Below, in pieces: positions 26,275-34,951 of a stretch of DNA of 64,000 nucleotides (position 1 is the first letter of the stretch; every line of letters starts with the position of its first letter). Below the pieces are notes generated by a model. It searched no databases. It was not told where the DNA came from and saw only the letters and a list, made by a program, of their open reading frames with translations. Position numbers and translations under genes: made by a program. This DNA comes from Croceibacterium mercuriale (GTDB taxonomy: Bacteria; Pseudomonadota; Alphaproteobacteria; Sphingomonadales; Sphingomonadaceae): NCBI RefSeq assembly GCF_000802385.1, contig NZ_JTDN01000001.1, positions 1,309,501-1,373,500 on the forward strand, in the 5' to 3' direction.

Positions 26275-27240
26275 CTACAGCCAACCCATCCGGCGGAAAC
26301 GGGCGTAGAGGCCGGTACAGACCGCCGCCATCACGCCCAGCACCACGAAGTAGCCATACTCCCACTGCAGTTCCGGCATCCATTCGAAGTTCATGCCGTA
26401 GATCCCCGCGATCGCCGTGGGCACCGCCAGGATCGCGGCCCAGCCGGCCAGCTGCCGGCTGATGTCGCCCTGCCGGCTCTGTTCCAGCAGGCCGGCGATG
26501 TCGACGATGTTGCCCAGCGTGTCGGTCAGCCAGCGGGCGCGGCTTTCGGCGCGCTTGGCATGGTCGTAGATGTCGCGGAAGTACGGCCGCGCCCGCTCGT
26601 CGATGCAGGGCAGCGGCACCTGGCCGAGCTTGCCCGCAACCTCCTCCGTCCGGCCGGCGATATCCTCGAACCGGCGCAGTTCGCGGCGCAGGCGGAAGAT
26701 GCGGCGGATGGAATCAGGACGCGGGAAGCTGCCGACGGCGGCGTCCTCCATCTCGTCCACGATCTCCTCCAGCCGGTCCAGCAGCGGGCTGTACTTGTCG
26801 ACGATGAAATCGAGCAGGCCGTGCAGCACGATGTCCGGGCCTTCGGACAGCCGGTCGGGCATCGATTCCAGCCAGCCGCGCACCTCCACATGACCGTTCG
26901 CATTGCCCTGACGGACGCTGACGATGAAGTCGTGGCCCAGGAAGATCGCGGTCTGGCCATAGCCGATCCGGTCATCCTCCCCGAAGCTGGCAGTCCTGGC
27001 GATCACGAACAGCTGGTGGGCGTAGCTTTCCGCCTTGGGCATCTGCCGCCGGCCCAGCGCGTCCTCCACCGCCAGCGGGTGCAGGTCGTAGCGTTGCCGG
27101 ACCTGCTCCATCTCCTCCTCCGTGGGTTCGACCAGGCCGATCCAGTCGAACTCGCCCTCCCCCGCCGGCCCGGCATCCAGGGCAAGCTGGCGGTCGATCA
27201 CGGAACCGGAGCGGTAGCGGCGGGCAGCGGCGATGGTCAT
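26275..27240 (-). CDS. corA: CorA-family magnesium/cobalt transporter
   Basis: Pentameric Mg2+/Co2+ channel. I use the ATG at 27240 (MTIAAARR), giving 321 residues, as expected for CorA. A large cytoplasmic domain with long helices (VDKYSPLLDRLEEIVDEMED, IRRIFRLRRELRRFED) precedes two C-terminal transmembrane helices. The GMN signature is present (IYGMNFEWMPE). Confidence 0.95.
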   Translation of the reverse strand: MTIAAARRYRSGSVIDRQLALDAGPAGEGEFDWIGLVEPTEEEMEQVRQRYDLHPLAVEDALGRRQMPKAESYAHQLFVIARTASFGEDDRIGYGQTAIFLGHDFIVSVRQGNANGHVEVRGWLESMPDRLSEGPDIVLHGLLDFIVDKYSPLLDRLEEIVDEMEDAAVGSFPRPDSIRRIFRLRRELRRFEDIAGRTEEVAGKLGQVPLPCIDERARPYFRDIYDHAKRAESRARWLTDTLGNIVDIAGLLEQSRQGDISRQLAGWAAILAVPTAIAGIYGMNFEWMPELQWEYGYFVVLGVMAAVCTGLYARFRRMGWL

Positions 27241-27314
27241 GCCGCCTGCGGTGCCAGAGTGGCGGCGGCCGTGCAATCTGGCGCGTGGCGAAGCTTTGCC
27301 GTATCGCCCGCGCC

Positions 27315-28073
27315 ATGAGCACACCCCGCATCTGGACCGCAGCGCTGATCGTGATCGGGGACGAGATCCTCTCCGGCCGCACGCACGACAAGAACATCGC
27401 GCAGATCGCGGGCTGGCTGCAGATCCAGAACATCCGCCTGGCCGAGGTGCGCGTGGTGCCGGACGTGGAGGACGCCATCGTGGAGGCGGTCAACACGCTG
27501 CGCGCCCGCAACGATTACCTGTTCACCACCGGCGGCATCGGACCGACGCATGACGACATCACCGTGGACGCGATCGCCGCAGCGCTGGGCGTACCGGTGG
27601 TCGAGCATCCGGAGGCGCGCACGATCCTGGAGGAATACTACGCCACCAAAGGCGGCACCAATCCGGCGCGGCTGCGCATGGCGCGGGTGCCGGAAGGGGC
27701 GGACCTGATCCCCAACCGGATCAGCGGGGCGCCGGGCATCCGCCACGGCAACATCTACATCATGGCCGGCGTGCCGGGGATCACCGCGGGGATGCTGGAT
27801 GCGCTGACCGGATCGCTGGAGGGCGGGCTGCCGCTGCTGACGGAGACGATCGGCAGCCGTGCGCCCGAGAGCGAAGTGGCGGACATCCTGCGGACGATCG
27901 AGCAGGCGCATGAGGGATGCCAAATCGGCAGCTACCCCTTCTTCAAGGAAGGGCGCAGCGGCGCCAATTTCGTGATCCGGTCGACCGATGCGGCGATGCT
28001 GGCATCGTGCCGCGACACGCTGTGCGATGCGCTGGGTGCCGCGGGGTGGGACTGGACGCCCGGAGGGCTCTAG
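27315..28073 (+). CDS. CinA N-terminal-domain / molybdopterin-binding-fold protein
   Basis: The product is 252 residues from the ATG at 27315; an in-frame GTG at 27285 is an alternative. It has the MoCF-binding fold: ALIVIGDEILSGRTHDKN, LFTTGGIGPTHDDIT and GNIYIMAGVPGI. It lacks the C-terminal nicotinamide-nucleotide amidase domain of full CinA. Its precise role is unclear; family members are annotated as competence/damage-inducible protein A. The stop overlaps the convergent small membrane gene by 4 bp. Confidence 0.88.
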   Translation: MSTPRIWTAALIVIGDEILSGRTHDKNIAQIAGWLQIQNIRLAEVRVVPDVEDAIVEAVNTLRARNDYLFTTGGIGPTHDDITVDAIAAALGVPVVEHPEARTILEEYYATKGGTNPARLRMARVPEGADLIPNRISGAPGIRHGNIYIMAGVPGITAGMLDALTGSLEGGLPLLTETIGSRAPESEVADILRTIEQAHEGCQIGSYPFFKEGRSGANFVIRSTDAAMLASCRDTLCDALGAAGWDWTPGGL

Positions 28074-28288
28074 AGCCGCGATCCCGGGCGGTCGTCCGTG
28101 TTGGTGACCGTGTGATCCGTCACCGCGGCATCGGCATCCAGGTCATGCCGCAGATCGGCCGCGCCATGCTCCGCCCGGTCGACCTCGCGCTTCGTACCGC
28201 CGCGATTGCGCAGCATGGCCCAGGCGATCACGCCGATCAGCAGGATCGGCCCCAGTATCGTCAACACGCTCCATAATCCGCCGGCCAT
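28070..28288 (-). CDS. small single-pass membrane protein
   Basis: The 72-residue product has one N-terminal transmembrane segment (LWSVLTILGPILLIGVIAWAML in outline, residues 5-27), a basic patch (RNRGGTKR) and an acidic, polar tail. The family is unknown. The ends fit neatly against the convergent CinA-like gene. Confidence 0.6.
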   Translation of the reverse strand: MAGGLWSVLTILGPILLIGVIAWAMLRNRGGTKREVDRAEHGAADLRHDLDADAAVTDHTVTNTDDRPGSRL

Positions 28289-28369
28289 GCTCTTCTCCGA
28301 TGCTGTGTTGGCGAAGGAACGTGCGAGCGGGCGGGTGTTTCCGCGCCGCGCGGAGGGGGGTGACGAAGT

Positions 28370-28867
28370 TCACAGGAAACGGCCGAAAAGTGCGCGCGCC
28401 TGACGATCGGTGAACGGGTCCACATCGCAGCCGGCGGTCTGCCGGTCGAGATTGGTCACGAGGGCGAGAAGCGCGGGATTGCTGGCCTTGCGCTGGATAC
28501 CCATGAAGCGGCGGCGCCACATGCGCGGTTGCAGCAGTTGCCCGAAGGCGAGCGGGGCGCGGTCGGCCTGTGTGAACTTCCAGCGCGGTTGTGTGCGGCC
28601 CTTCAAAGCGGTGTTCCAGGCAGCCACGAAGGAGCCGGCTTCGGGATGACGGCGCAGGCGATAGGCGCTTTCCCGGCTGAGCCCGAGCATCTGCGCCGCC
28701 GTGCGTACGCAGCCGGTCTGCGCGAGCAGGCCGATAAACTTGGCTTGGCGCTGCGGTGTCCAGCCATCGCGGCGGGCGCGCAGGGGCACGGGGAGGAAGG
28801 CGGGGAGGCGCAGGTAGGGCTGCCAGGGCTTGCGGCGCTTGGGCGAGGTGTTGCAGCGGTTGCTCAT
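28370..28867 (-). CDS. putative helix-turn-helix protein
   Basis: I use the ATG at 28867 (MSNRCNTSPKRR), giving 165 residues. The N-terminus is very basic. A helix-turn-helix-like stretch lies at about residues 38-72 (TPQRQAKFIGLLAQTGCV, RTAAQMLGLSRESAYRLRR). Related hypothetical proteins with this arrangement occur in sphingomonads. DNA binding is likely. No partner genes suggest a target. Confidence 0.6.
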   Translation of the reverse strand: MSNRCNTSPKRRKPWQPYLRLPAFLPVPLRARRDGWTPQRQAKFIGLLAQTGCVRTAAQMLGLSRESAYRLRRHPEAGSFVAAWNTALKGRTQPRWKFTQADRAPLAFGQLLQPRMWRRRFMGIQRKASNPALLALVTNLDRQTAGCDVDPFTDRQARALFGRFL

Positions 28868-29239
28868 CGCCAGAGGCGTAAGCGCGCGGGGTGGGTGTAG
28901 GAAAATGGTTTTGGGCGAAAGCCTGCGGCGCAATACCCTTGTCGTCGCCACTGCAAAGGCGGGGGTCCGTTCACGCTGCCCCTTCAAGGGGCACTGATGT
29001 TGGGGAGCTTGTCTAGGCCATTGTCTCTGCAGGGCGAAGAAGACTGAGGCGGTAGCGGCTTTCCGCTGGCGGCTCGGGCGATTGCCCCTTCGCCGTCTAG
29101 CCTAGCACCTAGCTGCCGGCCACACACACACCCAGCTTCTACGAGCAGGCAGATGATTGAGATGACCAAGCTGGAGAGGATCAGCGGATCAAACAGAAGT
29201 TTGTCCCTGCAATTAAATCACGATTTTCCGACGACGCGC
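28868..29239. other. 372-bp non-coding stretch
   Basis: No convincing gene is present; a 61-codon minus-strand frame (28984-29169) shows no family features or good ribosome site. A short palindrome GCCCCTTCAAGGGGC lies near 28979-28993. Base composition shifts to higher AT from about 29160 towards the AT-rich gene that follows. Confidence 0.5.
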
Positions 29240-30100
29240 CTACTTATTCGCTCGGTCCTCCTGACGCTTGATAATGTGAAGAGCAGCATTGATTGTATTA
29301 AGGTAGTGGTAAAATATCCAACTTAGCCAAACGGCTTTGTCGTAATTCATCTTCTGCTTGTTGTTCAAGTGCCGTATGCCAAAGTTGTTTGCAATGTTGA
29401 ACAACTCACTCTCGTCCTCGCGCAACAGCACTTCTTTGATTTGTGGGCGAAGCCACTCTAACACAGCAGCCAAATCGCGCACTGCGACCTCCCGTTCTTC
29501 CAGCGTGGTGCCGTGTCTCCGAAATCGCGCCGTAGCGTTAGCAACTCGCGTCTGAACCGTCTCATCCTTTGTGGGAAGCGTAGCCGTCACGAGAGTGTTC
29601 ATGCCAGTGGGTGGCAAACTCATAATCTCGCCTGCTTCAGTCAGCTCCCAGCCATGGCCATAACGCTCCAGTGGCAGAGCAAAGCGAGCCCGAAACTCCT
29701 CACGGCCATCTTGCTTGTTGAATTTGCTGAAGTGGTATCCGCAATGGTCCCAATCGTGATAGTTCTTTTCATGCGGCTTACTGACGTGATCGTAAATAAA
29801 CTCGATCATCGTAAAGCAATCATCTTCAGTATAGAATCTATAGTTTTCAATTAGAGGCCAAAGGTCCTTGCGGAACAAGGTTAAGCGTATAAAAATACCA
29901 ATGTCGCTGCCTACGTAGCCAGGCTCATAACCACTATCCACGCAGTTATAACCGAAAGCATCGACTAGGTAGCCGCTTGTCTCAAAATAGCTGTAAGCAC
30001 TGAGTAAGATTTCTCGTAAGTCATCCAAATCTAAGGAGACGGCGTGCTCACCATTTTTCCGGGTGCTGTAGTACGCGCGAGGACGATAAAAATCTGCCAT
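29240..30100 (-). CDS. AT-rich unknown protein, possible HEPN-like defence factor
   Basis: The 286-residue protein is rich in Tyr, Asn, Lys and Phe and uses many A/T-ending codons, unlike every neighbour. The N-terminal half (RPRAYYSTRKNGEHAVSL, CFTMIEFIYDHVS, KNYHDWDHCG) resembles nothing I can name. The C-terminal half is helical, with AVRDLAAVLEWLRPQIKE, DESELFNIANNFGIRHLNNK and AVWLSWIFYHYLNTINAAL. The NNFGIRH segment recalls the Arg/His core of HEPN or abortive-infection domains. It is flanked by a non-coding stretch and the rplA terminator. Horizontal transfer is likely; the defence function is a guess. Confidence 0.6.
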   Translation of the reverse strand: MADFYRPRAYYSTRKNGEHAVSLDLDDLREILLSAYSYFETSGYLVDAFGYNCVDSGYEPGYVGSDIGIFIRLTLFRKDLWPLIENYRFYTEDDCFTMIEFIYDHVSKPHEKNYHDWDHCGYHFSKFNKQDGREEFRARFALPLERYGHGWELTEAGEIMSLPPTGMNTLVTATLPTKDETVQTRVANATARFRRHGTTLEEREVAVRDLAAVLEWLRPQIKEVLLREDESELFNIANNFGIRHLNNKQKMNYDKAVWLSWIFYHYLNTINAALHIIKRQEDRANK

Positions 30101-30273
30101 TAGCGTACCTTAGCGGAGGCATGTTGTTGGTGGTAGACTTAGCAGCATGAACCTACGTTTCGGCGCATCAATGGCAAAGACACATCCTACTCACCCTCAG
30201 CCAGATCCGCTAAACAGTTGATCACATTATCCGACGGATAAACTGAAAGCCGTTTGGAACGACCGTTCTGTGC

Positions 30274-30309
30274 ACAAAAAAGGCCGGAAGGGTCTCCCCT
30301 CCCGGCCTC
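30274..30309 (-). terminator. rho-independent terminator of the rplK-rplA operon
   Basis: On the minus strand, GAGGCCGGGAGGGG and its near-complement CCCTTCCGGCC form a GC-rich stem, followed by a run of six T. It lies about 30 bp after the rplA stop. Confidence 0.85.
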
Positions 30310-30338
30310 TAATGTTCAGCCTAAGCTGGTAAAAAGCG

Positions 30339-31034
30339 TCAGGCGCCCTGCACTTCTTCCAGGCTCAGCTTCAGGCCCGGGCCCATCGAGGAGCTGAGCG
30401 AGACCTTGCGGACGTACTTGCCCTTGGACCCCGAGGGCTTGGCGCGCACGATCGCGTCGGTGAAGGCCTTGAAGTTGGTCTTCAGCTCGTCATCGCTGAA
30501 GCTGACCTTGCCCAGGCCAGCGTGGATGATGCCCTGCTTCTCCACGCGGAACTCGACCTGGCCGCCCTTGGCGTCCTTCACGGCCTGCGCCACGTTCGGG
30601 GTCACGGTGCCCAGCTTCGGGTTCGGCATCAGGCCCTTGGGACCCAGCAGCTTGCCCAGCCGGCCGACGACGCCCATCATGTCCGGCGTCGCGATGATCC
30701 GGTCATAATCGACATTGCCGTTCTGGATGTCTTCCATCAGGTCCTCGGCACCGACCTTGTCGGCCCCGGCGGCCTCGGCCTCGGCAGCCTTGTCACCGCG
30801 GGCGAACACGGCGACGCGGATGGTCTTGCCGGTGCCCGACGGCAGCGAGACCATGCCACGGACCATCTGGTCGGCATGACGCGGGTCGACGCCCAGGTTC
30901 ATGGCGATCTCGATCGTCTCGTCGAACTTCTTGCTGGCGAGGTCGCGCAGCTTGGTCAGCGCCTCGTCGAAGCCGTACAGCTTCTCGGCATCGAGGGTCT
31001 CGGCCAGCATCTTCTGGCGCTTGGTCATCTTCAT
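30339..31034 (-). CDS. rplA: 50S ribosomal protein L1
   Basis: The ATG at 31034 (MKMTKRQK) gives 231 residues, the usual L1 length. Typical segments are [45 protein letters not shown] and [14 protein letters not shown]. It binds 23S rRNA at the L1 stalk and, in many bacteria, represses its own operon. It lies 4 bp after rplK. Confidence 0.98.
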   Translation of the reverse strand: MKMTKRQKMLAETLDAEKLYGFDEALTKLRDLASKKFDETIEIAMNLGVDPRHADQMVRGMVSLPSGTGKTIRVAVFARGDKAAEAEAAGADKVGAEDLMEDIQNGNVDYDRIIATPDMMGVVGRLGKLLGPKGLMPNPKLGTVTPNVAQAVKDAKGGQVEFRVEKQGIIHAGLGKVSFSDDELKTNFKAFTDAIVRAKPSGSKGKYVRKVSLSSSMGPGLKLSLEEVQGA

Positions 31035-31038
31035 GGTG

Positions 31039-31470
31039 TCAGCCCTCCACAACTTCGAGGCCCATCGAGCGCGCGGAGCCCTCGATGATCTTCGTCGCCT
31101 GACCGATGTCGTTCGCGTTCAGGTCCTTCATCTTCTGTTCGGCGATCTCGGACAGCTGGGCCCGGGTGATCGTGCCCACGGTGCTCTTGCCGGGCTCCTT
31201 GGAGCCGGACTTGAGGCCGGCGGCCTTCTTGATGAGGAAGCTGGCAGGCGGGGTCTTGGTCTCGAACGTGAAGGAACGATCCGCATAGACGGTGATGACC
31301 GTCGGGATCGGCATGCCCTTCTCAAGCTCCTGCGTGGAAGCGTTGAAGGCCTTGCAGAATTCCATGATGTTCACGCCGCGCTGACCCAGCGCAGGGCCGA
31401 TCGGCGGGGACGGGGTGGCGCTGCCGGCCGCAACCTGCAGCTTGATATAGCCGGTAATCTTCTTGGCCAT
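31039..31470 (-). CDS. rplK: 50S ribosomal protein L11
   Basis: The 143-residue protein has the L11 hallmarks: [24 protein letters not shown]-type N-terminus, [15 protein letters not shown], and a C-terminal rRNA-binding domain with [18 protein letters not shown] and [10 protein letters not shown]. An AGGAGG site precedes the ATG. In this genome the gene upstream is not nusG but the M20 amidohydrolase. Confidence 0.98.
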   Translation of the reverse strand: MAKKITGYIKLQVAAGSATPSPPIGPALGQRGVNIMEFCKAFNASTQELEKGMPIPTVITVYADRSFTFETKTPPASFLIKKAAGLKSGSKEPGKSTVGTITRAQLSEIAEQKMKDLNANDIGQATKIIEGSARSMGLEVVEG

Positions 31471-31670
31471 CGCTGGCCTCCTTTCTCACTGTCGCCCCGG
31501 GCCTGTTCGGCGCGGGACTCATGGTAAGCGGTACGAACGGCACATCCGTAGGTGGATGCACCTTCCGCGTGGTTTCCCGGTATGGGGAAGGCGCGCGCAT
31601 AGCGGCATTGCGGCCTGCGATCAAGAACCCTTGCCGTCGCCCCCGGCGCAGGGGCGACGGCGGGAGATCA

Positions 31671-33281
31671 TCAATCCTCGGCGCCGTACCGGATGCCGAG
31701 CTGTTCCAGGTAGGTGTCGTACTTCGCGGGGTCGTAGTAGAACGGTTCCATCTGCGGGCGGTAATCGCGCATGGTGGGGCCGTTGAGGTGGATGCCCGGC
31801 TGGTCGTCCGGCCCGAGCAGCGGATCGTAGGACTGTTCCGCCCCCTGCACCTGCGTGAAGAAGGTCTTCGCCTCCTGCACCAGCGCCGGCGTGGTGACGA
31901 TGTCGAGCACGGTCATGGCCACGGCCTTCGCCCCCTGCACCGCGCCCTTGTGCGCGATGGGGGTGGCCATCGCCATGGCGGCGGTCTGATGGTGGTAGAT
32001 GACGTTCGGGATGTTGGACGGGTAGTTGATGGTGATGGTCGGCACGGTCCACATGATGTCGCCGATATCGTCCGACCCGCCGCCCATGCCGACGCCGCGC
32101 GTCTCCGGCGTGGAGAGCGGCGTGATTTCGGCCCGCAGCGGCTCCACCGTCAGGCTGTTGGTTTCCTGCACGCGCCGGGCGAAGGACTGGTCCGCCGCGG
32201 ACCATTCGGGCATGCCGACGGCGGTGATGTTGGCGTAGGCGGCCTCGGCCAGCGGGCGGTTGCCGTAATTGGGCGCGGCGTAGCCCAGCACGCGGCGGCT
32301 GACGGTGGTGCCGGTGCCCAGGGCGGCGGCATCGGCGATGGTGTTGCCGATCTCGTACAGGGCGCGCAGGCTGGCGAAGTCCTTCTCCCGGAAGAAGTAC
32401 CAGGCGGTGGCCTTGTCCGGCACGATGTTGGGCTGGCGCCCGCCTTCGGTGATGATGGAGTGCGACCGCTGCGTCAGCGGCAGATGTTCGCGGCGCATGT
32501 TCCACATCACGTCCATCGCGGTGGTCGCGTCCAGCGCGCTGCGGCCGGACCAGGGCATGCCGGCGGCGTGGGCGGGCTTGCCGTGGAAGGTGTATTCGGT
32601 GGAGACCAGCGCGTTCAGCCCCATGTCGCCCCAGGCGGTGGCGAAGCGGTCGCCCACATGCACGAAGATGGAGGCGTCCACGTCGCTGAACAGCCCGGCG
32701 CGCACATAGTAGGCCTTGGTCGCCAGCAGCTCCTCCGCGACGCCGGGCCACAGCATCAGGCGGCCAGCCAGGTTGTGGCGTTCCATCACCTGCTTCGCCG
32801 CGATGGCGGCGGCGACGATCGCGGGCATGCCGCTATTGTGCCCTTCCCCCGGCCCGGGCGCGCCCTCCACCATCGGGCGCACCTCGGCCACGCCGGGATA
32901 TTGCGACAGGCCGAGCAGCTGGTCGATGTCGCTGCCCAGCGCGACCTTCGGCCCGCCGGCGCCCCAAGTGGCGGTGAAGGCGGTGGGGATGCCGGCGACG
33001 CCGCGCTCCACGGTGAAGCCGTGTTCCTCCAGGATGCCGGTGAGGTATTCGCTGGTGCGCACCTCCTGGAAGCCGGGTTCGCCGAAGGAGTAGATCTGGT
33101 CGACCATGACCTGCACGTCCTTGCGCTGCGCCTCCACGGCGGCGGCGACTTCCGCCTTCAGCTCGGCACTGGCCTGGGCGTGCGCCGCCGGGGCTACGGC
33201 CGGCGGCGTGGCGAGCGCGGTGCACAAGGCCAGCGCGGCGACGGCGGAACGGATGGATGTGGGCAGCTTGCGAACGCTCAT
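31671..33281 (-). CDS. exported M20-type amidohydrolase (AbgB-like)
   Basis: The product is 536 residues from the ATG at 33281, which gives a signal peptide ending near AHAQ; the frame continues upstream into the nusG region without relevance. M20 features include FGEPGFQEVRTSEYL, GSDIDQLLGL, GEGHNSGM, the Glu pair in GVAEELLATK and a dimerisation domain (YTFHGKPAHAAGMPWSGRSA). It resembles aminobenzoyl-glutamate utilisation protein B, but the signal peptide puts it in the periplasm. It sits between nusG and rplK, which are normally adjacent. Confidence 0.88.
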   Translation of the reverse strand: MSVRKLPTSIRSAVAALALCTALATPPAVAPAAHAQASAELKAEVAAAVEAQRKDVQVMVDQIYSFGEPGFQEVRTSEYLTGILEEHGFTVERGVAGIPTAFTATWGAGGPKVALGSDIDQLLGLSQYPGVAEVRPMVEGAPGPGEGHNSGMPAIVAAAIAAKQVMERHNLAGRLMLWPGVAEELLATKAYYVRAGLFSDVDASIFVHVGDRFATAWGDMGLNALVSTEYTFHGKPAHAAGMPWSGRSALDATTAMDVMWNMRREHLPLTQRSHSIITEGGRQPNIVPDKATAWYFFREKDFASLRALYEIGNTIADAAALGTGTTVSRRVLGYAAPNYGNRPLAEAAYANITAVGMPEWSAADQSFARRVQETNSLTVEPLRAEITPLSTPETRGVGMGGGSDDIGDIMWTVPTITINYPSNIPNVIYHHQTAAMAMATPIAHKGAVQGAKAVAMTVLDIVTTPALVQEAKTFFTQVQGAEQSYDPLLGPDDQPGIHLNGPTMRDYRPQMEPFYYDPAKYDTYLEQLGIRYGAED

Positions 33282-33353
33282 GTGGACCCCCTGTTGGTAC
33301 AAGGGTGTTCTACGGCGCAGCCGGGAGCGGTTCACGCGAAAGATCGGCGTGAA

Positions 33354-33386
33354 CGACAAAGGGCGCGCAGCAATCCTGCGCGCCCT
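33354..33386 (-). terminator. terminator after nusG
   Basis: AGGGCGCGCAG at 33360-33370 pairs perfectly with CTGCGCGCCCT at 33376-33386 across a 5-nt loop, with TTTG following on the minus strand. It separates secE-nusG from the amidohydrolase gene. Confidence 0.75.
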
Positions 33387-33426
33387 CTGACAATCGGACA
33401 ATAATCGGGAACGCGGCGAGTCGGCC

Positions 33427-33966
33427 TTACTTGACCAGCTCGACCTCCTCGAAGCCCATTTCCACCTGGGTGGCGCGGCCGAAGATGGAGACGGCAACCT
33501 TCACGCGGCTCTTGTCAAAGTCCAGCTCCTCCACGATGCCGTTGAAGCTGGTGAACGGGCCGGCATTGACCTTGACCTGATCGCCGATCTCGTAATCGAC
33601 GGTGACCTGCTTCTTGGGGGTGGCCTTGGCCTCCTCCATGCCGCCGAAGTAGCGGGCGGCCTCCCGTTCGGAGATCGCCTGCGGCTTGCCGCCATTGCCC
33701 AGGAAGCCGGTGACCTTGGGCGTGTTCTTGACGAGGTGGTAGACATCGTCCGTCATGTTCAGCTTGGCCAGCACGTAGCCGGGCATGAACTTGCGTTCGG
33801 TCTGCACCCGCTTGCCGCGCTTCACCTCGTTGATGGTTTCAGTCGGGACCTGCACCTCTTCCACGGCTTCGGCCAGGCCCATCCGTTCGGCCTCCGTCAG
33901 GATGGATTCGCGAACCTTGTTCTCGAAGCCGGAATAGGCGTGAATGATGTACCAACGGGCGGGCAT
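33427..33966 (-). CDS. nusG: transcription termination/antitermination protein NusG
   Basis: The 179-residue protein has the NGN domain ([49 protein letters not shown]) and a C-terminal KOW domain ([33 protein letters not shown]). It couples RNA polymerase to Rho or the ribosome. It is directly downstream of secE. Confidence 0.98.
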   Translation of the reverse strand: MPARWYIIHAYSGFENKVRESILTEAERMGLAEAVEEVQVPTETINEVKRGKRVQTERKFMPGYVLAKLNMTDDVYHLVKNTPKVTGFLGNGGKPQAISEREAARYFGGMEEAKATPKKQVTVDYEIGDQVKVNAGPFTSFNGIVEELDFDKSRVKVAVSIFGRATQVEMGFEEVELVK

Positions 33967-34018
33967 GGGCGGTTCCTTGCGCGTCTATTCAGATGGGGAC
34001 CAGCGGCCCCCGTAATGG

Positions 34019-34213
34019 TCAAACCAGCGAGAGCAGCCAGCGCACGGCAACGCCGAACACGGAATCGACGCCGAGGAAGAAGACCGACAGGATCACGACC
34101 AGGATGGCGACGAAGATCGCCGTGCGCGTGGTTTCCTGCCGCGTGGGCCAGACGACCTTGCCCGCTTCGGAACGGACCTGACGGATGAATTCGCCGGGAC
34201 TGGTCTTTTCCAT
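34019..34213 (-). CDS. secE: preprotein translocase subunit SecE
   Basis: The 64-residue protein has the conserved cytoplasmic motif GKVVWPTRQET and one transmembrane helix (about residues 33-58). It is the essential SecYEG clamp. It precedes nusG by 52 bp and follows the tRNA-Trp gene, the usual bacterial order. Confidence 0.97.
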   Translation of the reverse strand: MEKTSPGEFIRQVRSEAGKVVWPTRQETTRTAIFVAILVVILSVFFLGVDSVFGVAVRWLLSLV

Positions 34214-34418
34214 CTCTTGCTCGCTCGGCTTGGGCCGGTGACGGCCGTGGCATCAGTGACTGCGCCCGCCGCCATCGGCTCATCGCCGCCCCGGCCTAGC
34301 GGGCCGGGAGGGGCAGGATGGCTCCGATGTCGGAAAGCGGAGGCGCATGTAGCGCGGGCCGTGGCCGATGGCAAGGCAGGCGGGCCCGGGCAGGCGTGTG
34401 GCGCCATGCCCGCACAAC

Positions 34419-34446
34419 GAAACGGCCCCGCATTGCTGCGGAGCCG
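34419..34446 (-). terminator. terminator after the 50-residue ORF
   Basis: On the minus strand, CGGCTCCGCA and TGCGGGGCCG form a stem with loop GCAA, followed by TTTCGTT. It lies 27 bp past the small ORF stop. Confidence 0.65.
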
Positions 34447-34472
34447 CAAGGGTTCGTGCGTGACCGCCCGGT

Positions 34473-34625
34473 TCAGAAGCGGCGGAAGAAGCGTGCCAGA
34501 AAGCCGGGCCGCTGCTCCATCGGCAGAATCGGGCCGTGAATGCGATAGCGCGTGCCGGCATTCTGCTGCGGGCGGGGCAAGGTCCAGCGATCGGGCTGGG
34601 AACTGCGGAAACTGAGGCTCGACAT
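34473..34625 (-). CDS. 50-residue basic protein of unknown function
   Basis: This short ORF starts at an ATG (34625) with a very strong AGGGAGG ribosome site 7-8 nt upstream and is followed by a good hairpin terminator, so it looks like a real gene unit. The product begins MSSLSFRSSQPDRWTLPRP and ends with PMEQRPGFLARFFRRF, an amphipathic basic tail. I recall similar short sphingomonad proteins but no function. It lies between tRNA-Trp and secE. Confidence 0.65.
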   Translation of the reverse strand: MSSLSFRSSQPDRWTLPRPQQNAGTRYRIHGPILPMEQRPGFLARFFRRF

Positions 34626-34782
34626 CGGTAACCTCCCTGAGTGCGATGTTGATTACCGCTCATAATGAACGGCTGGTCGCAGAGGTTCCCGTTACGTCCC
34701 GCTGGCAGGCGTCGAACCGACACAGGGCGCGTGCGGTGTAGCACATTCGCCACACCGGCCGGATCAGGTCAGATCGGGGAAA

Positions 34783-34858
34783 TGGCAGGAGTGGAGGGAC
34801 TCGAACCCACGGCCCTCGGTTTTGGAGACCGATGCTCTACCAACTGAGCTACACTCCT
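34783..34858 (-). tRNA. trnW: tRNA-Trp (anticodon CCA)
   Basis: The minus strand folds into a full cloverleaf. The acceptor stem is AGGAGTG/CACTCCT, the D-arm includes TAGCTCAGTTGGTAGAGC, the anticodon loop is CTCCAAA and the T-arm has GGGTTCGAGTCCC. The terminal CCA is encoded. Length is 76 nt. Position ahead of secE-nusG is typical. Confidence 0.97.
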
Positions 34859-34951
34859 GCAGGAGACGCGCCCCTTAAGCAGGCTGATCCCGCTTGGCAA
34901 GCGTGCGTGACGGGTTTCGCGTAGATGCAGCTCTGCTAGACTGACGGTCCG

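Noticed and set aside
28984-29169. 61-codon minus-strand frame
   Set aside because: It has no good ribosome site, no recognisable features, and lies in a composition transition zone.
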